Origin: Bacillota bacterium
GTDB taxonomy: Bacteria > Bacillota > Clostridia > Peptostreptococcales > Acidaminobacteraceae
Assembly: GCA_025210655.1 (NCBI GenBank)
Contig: JAOARG010000022.1
Span: 1 to 64,000, forward strand
DNA length: 64,000 nt
Reading direction: 5' to 3'
Shown: piece after piece, positions 63,128-64,000 of the stretch
How positions within the stretch are numbered: position 1 is the first letter of the stretch
Layout of the letters: the number at the start of each line of letters is the position of its first letter
The notes under the pieces: generated by a model
Databases searched by the model: none
The model's input: only the letters and a program-made list of their open reading frames with translations
What the model was told of the DNA's origin: nothing
Position numbers and translations under genes: made by a program

Positions 63128-64000
63128 ATGAGAAAAAAATTTATATTAGGATTAATAGGATGTTCATTGATTTTTGGTGGTTGCCAAAATTCAACGGATA
63201 TAAATATAGCAAGTAAGAATCAGGAAGAACAGGAATTAAAGGCATATGAAAAGCTATATGAAGCTAAAGACTATTTACAGTTAGTCAAAGATTATAAAAT
63301 AGAGCCTATCTACTATTTTGAAGACGATTATGGAAGTCTTTTTCAAGAAATTAGGGATTATTATAATAATGAAAATAAGACTGACTTCAGTGTTGAAGAG
63401 TTTAAAGAGGAACTATATGTAGATAGTTCAACTATAATTTATGATGTTGATATAAACAATGATGCTGAAAAAGAGCTTGTTTTTGCTTCATTAGGTAGAG
63501 GAACTGGACATTTTTCAGGTATAGATTTTGTTTTTAAAATAGTTGAAGAAAATGGAGAGAAAAAACTTAGACAGTTAGAAGTTCCGGAGACAATTTTCGG
63601 AGAAGAAGCCATAGCACATTTTATTGATATATTAAATGTGGATGGTGAAATAATAGTAAAACTCACTGATTTTGATAATATAGACACTCTTTATTTATGG
63701 AAGGATAATGTAGAAGTAATTTTTACAGAAAAGGATTTTGTGAATAATGATCATCTGGAATTAAGTAATATTGAAGAGGATGAGAGAATAAAAATAGAGT
63801 ATGATATTAATAATGCCTTAGAAGTCCTTAAAGAAAAAAGTATTGATTATACAGTAAGCGGATATTCTAATGAAGAGATCTTGTTAAGTTATTTCAAAAT
63901 CATAGACTATGTAGCTAGTAATGAAAAGGAAAAGTTATCAGAGTTGATAGTTTATCCTTTAGTATATTATCCAGAAGGAACAGATGACTTATCTAAGATT
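63128..64000 (+). CDS. Lipoprotein, partial at window end
   Basis: The open frame of 291 codons from ATG 63128 (AGGAGAGGTGAC upstream) runs off the window. It has a lipoprotein signal with lipobox IFGGC near residue 19. The mature part has a DVDINNDAEKELVFASLGRGTGHFSG segment, similar in style to the DVTDDGIEEAVM loop of the 9874 lipoprotein, so the two may be distantly related. Function is unknown. Confidence 0.8.
   Translation, partial: MRKKFILGLIGCSLIFGGCQNSTDINIASKNQEEQELKAYEKLYEAKDYLQLVKDYKIEPIYYFEDDYGSLFQEIRDYYNNENKTDFSVEEFKEELYVDSSTIIYDVDINNDAEKELVFASLGRGTGHFSGIDFVFKIVEENGEKKLRQLEVPETIFGEEAIAHFIDILNVDGEIIVKLTDFDNIDTLYLWKDNVEVIFTEKDFVNNDHLELSNIEEDERIKIEYDINNALEVLKEKSIDYTVSGYSNEEILLSYFKIIDYVASNEKEKLSELIVYPLVYYPEGTDDLSKI

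Overview
The window is AT-rich DNA from an anaerobic, low-GC Bacillota, most likely class Clostridia (inference). The reasons are strong AGGAGG ribosome sites, TTGACA/TATAAT promoters, a CIRCE box, a Firmicutes-type LexA box, PBSX/diffocin-like tail genes, and an in-frame UGA that reads best as selenocysteine. I cannot name the species.

Layout. 1-9.6 kb: a two-component pair, a VbhA-like/Fic toxin pair, ABC-F protein YkpA, a Fur-boxed methyltransferase, a hemolysin III-like protein, a DUF1836 regulator and ABC-F protein YfmM. 9.8-18 kb: a lipoprotein, a chemoreceptor and a membrane-stress-like cluster (SPFH plus zinc-ribbon membrane proteins, similar in layout to B. subtilis ydjGHI). 18-23.5 kb: a DEAD-box helicase, an AraC regulator, an HD hydrolase and a PocR-PAS-GGDEF-EAL protein. 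23.5-26 kb: a redox operon (TlpA-like lipoprotein, CXXC microprotein, NapH-like ferredoxin membrane protein, selenocysteine glutaredoxin with a zinc ribbon). 26.2-30.6 kb: two near-identical NSS transporter/MetS microprotein pairs, each behind a conserved leader of nearly 0.5 kb.

31.2-49.3 kb: a complete contractile tail locus without capsid, portal, terminase, replication or integrase genes, that is, a tailocin (R-type bacteriocin). Its logic can be read from the sequence. A LexA box sits in the promoter of an ImmA-type protease. A divergent repressor faces a strong promoter with an operator. A small sigma-like factor follows, then sheath, tube, frameshifted assembly chaperone, tape measure, baseplate, three tandem fibre/receptor-binding cassettes, XhlA, holin and amidase.

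49.7-64 kb: an anchored protein of unknown function, a nitroreductase, htpG behind a perfect CIRCE box, a HAD phosphatase, a ketopantoate reductase-like enzyme, a two-component system with a His/Met-rich sensor and probable target repeats beside two neighbouring genes, a peptidoglycan-binding secreted protein, a second chemoreceptor, a GDT1-family transporter with a Cys-cluster tail, and a lipoprotein cut by the window end.

Several intergenic gaps (about 8.0, 31.1, 35.7, 48.2, 49.4 and 53.5 kb) hold strings of unrelated perfect palindromes separated by a short word that is specific to each locus. Three of these flank or interrupt the tailocin. This is the least explained structural signal in the window.
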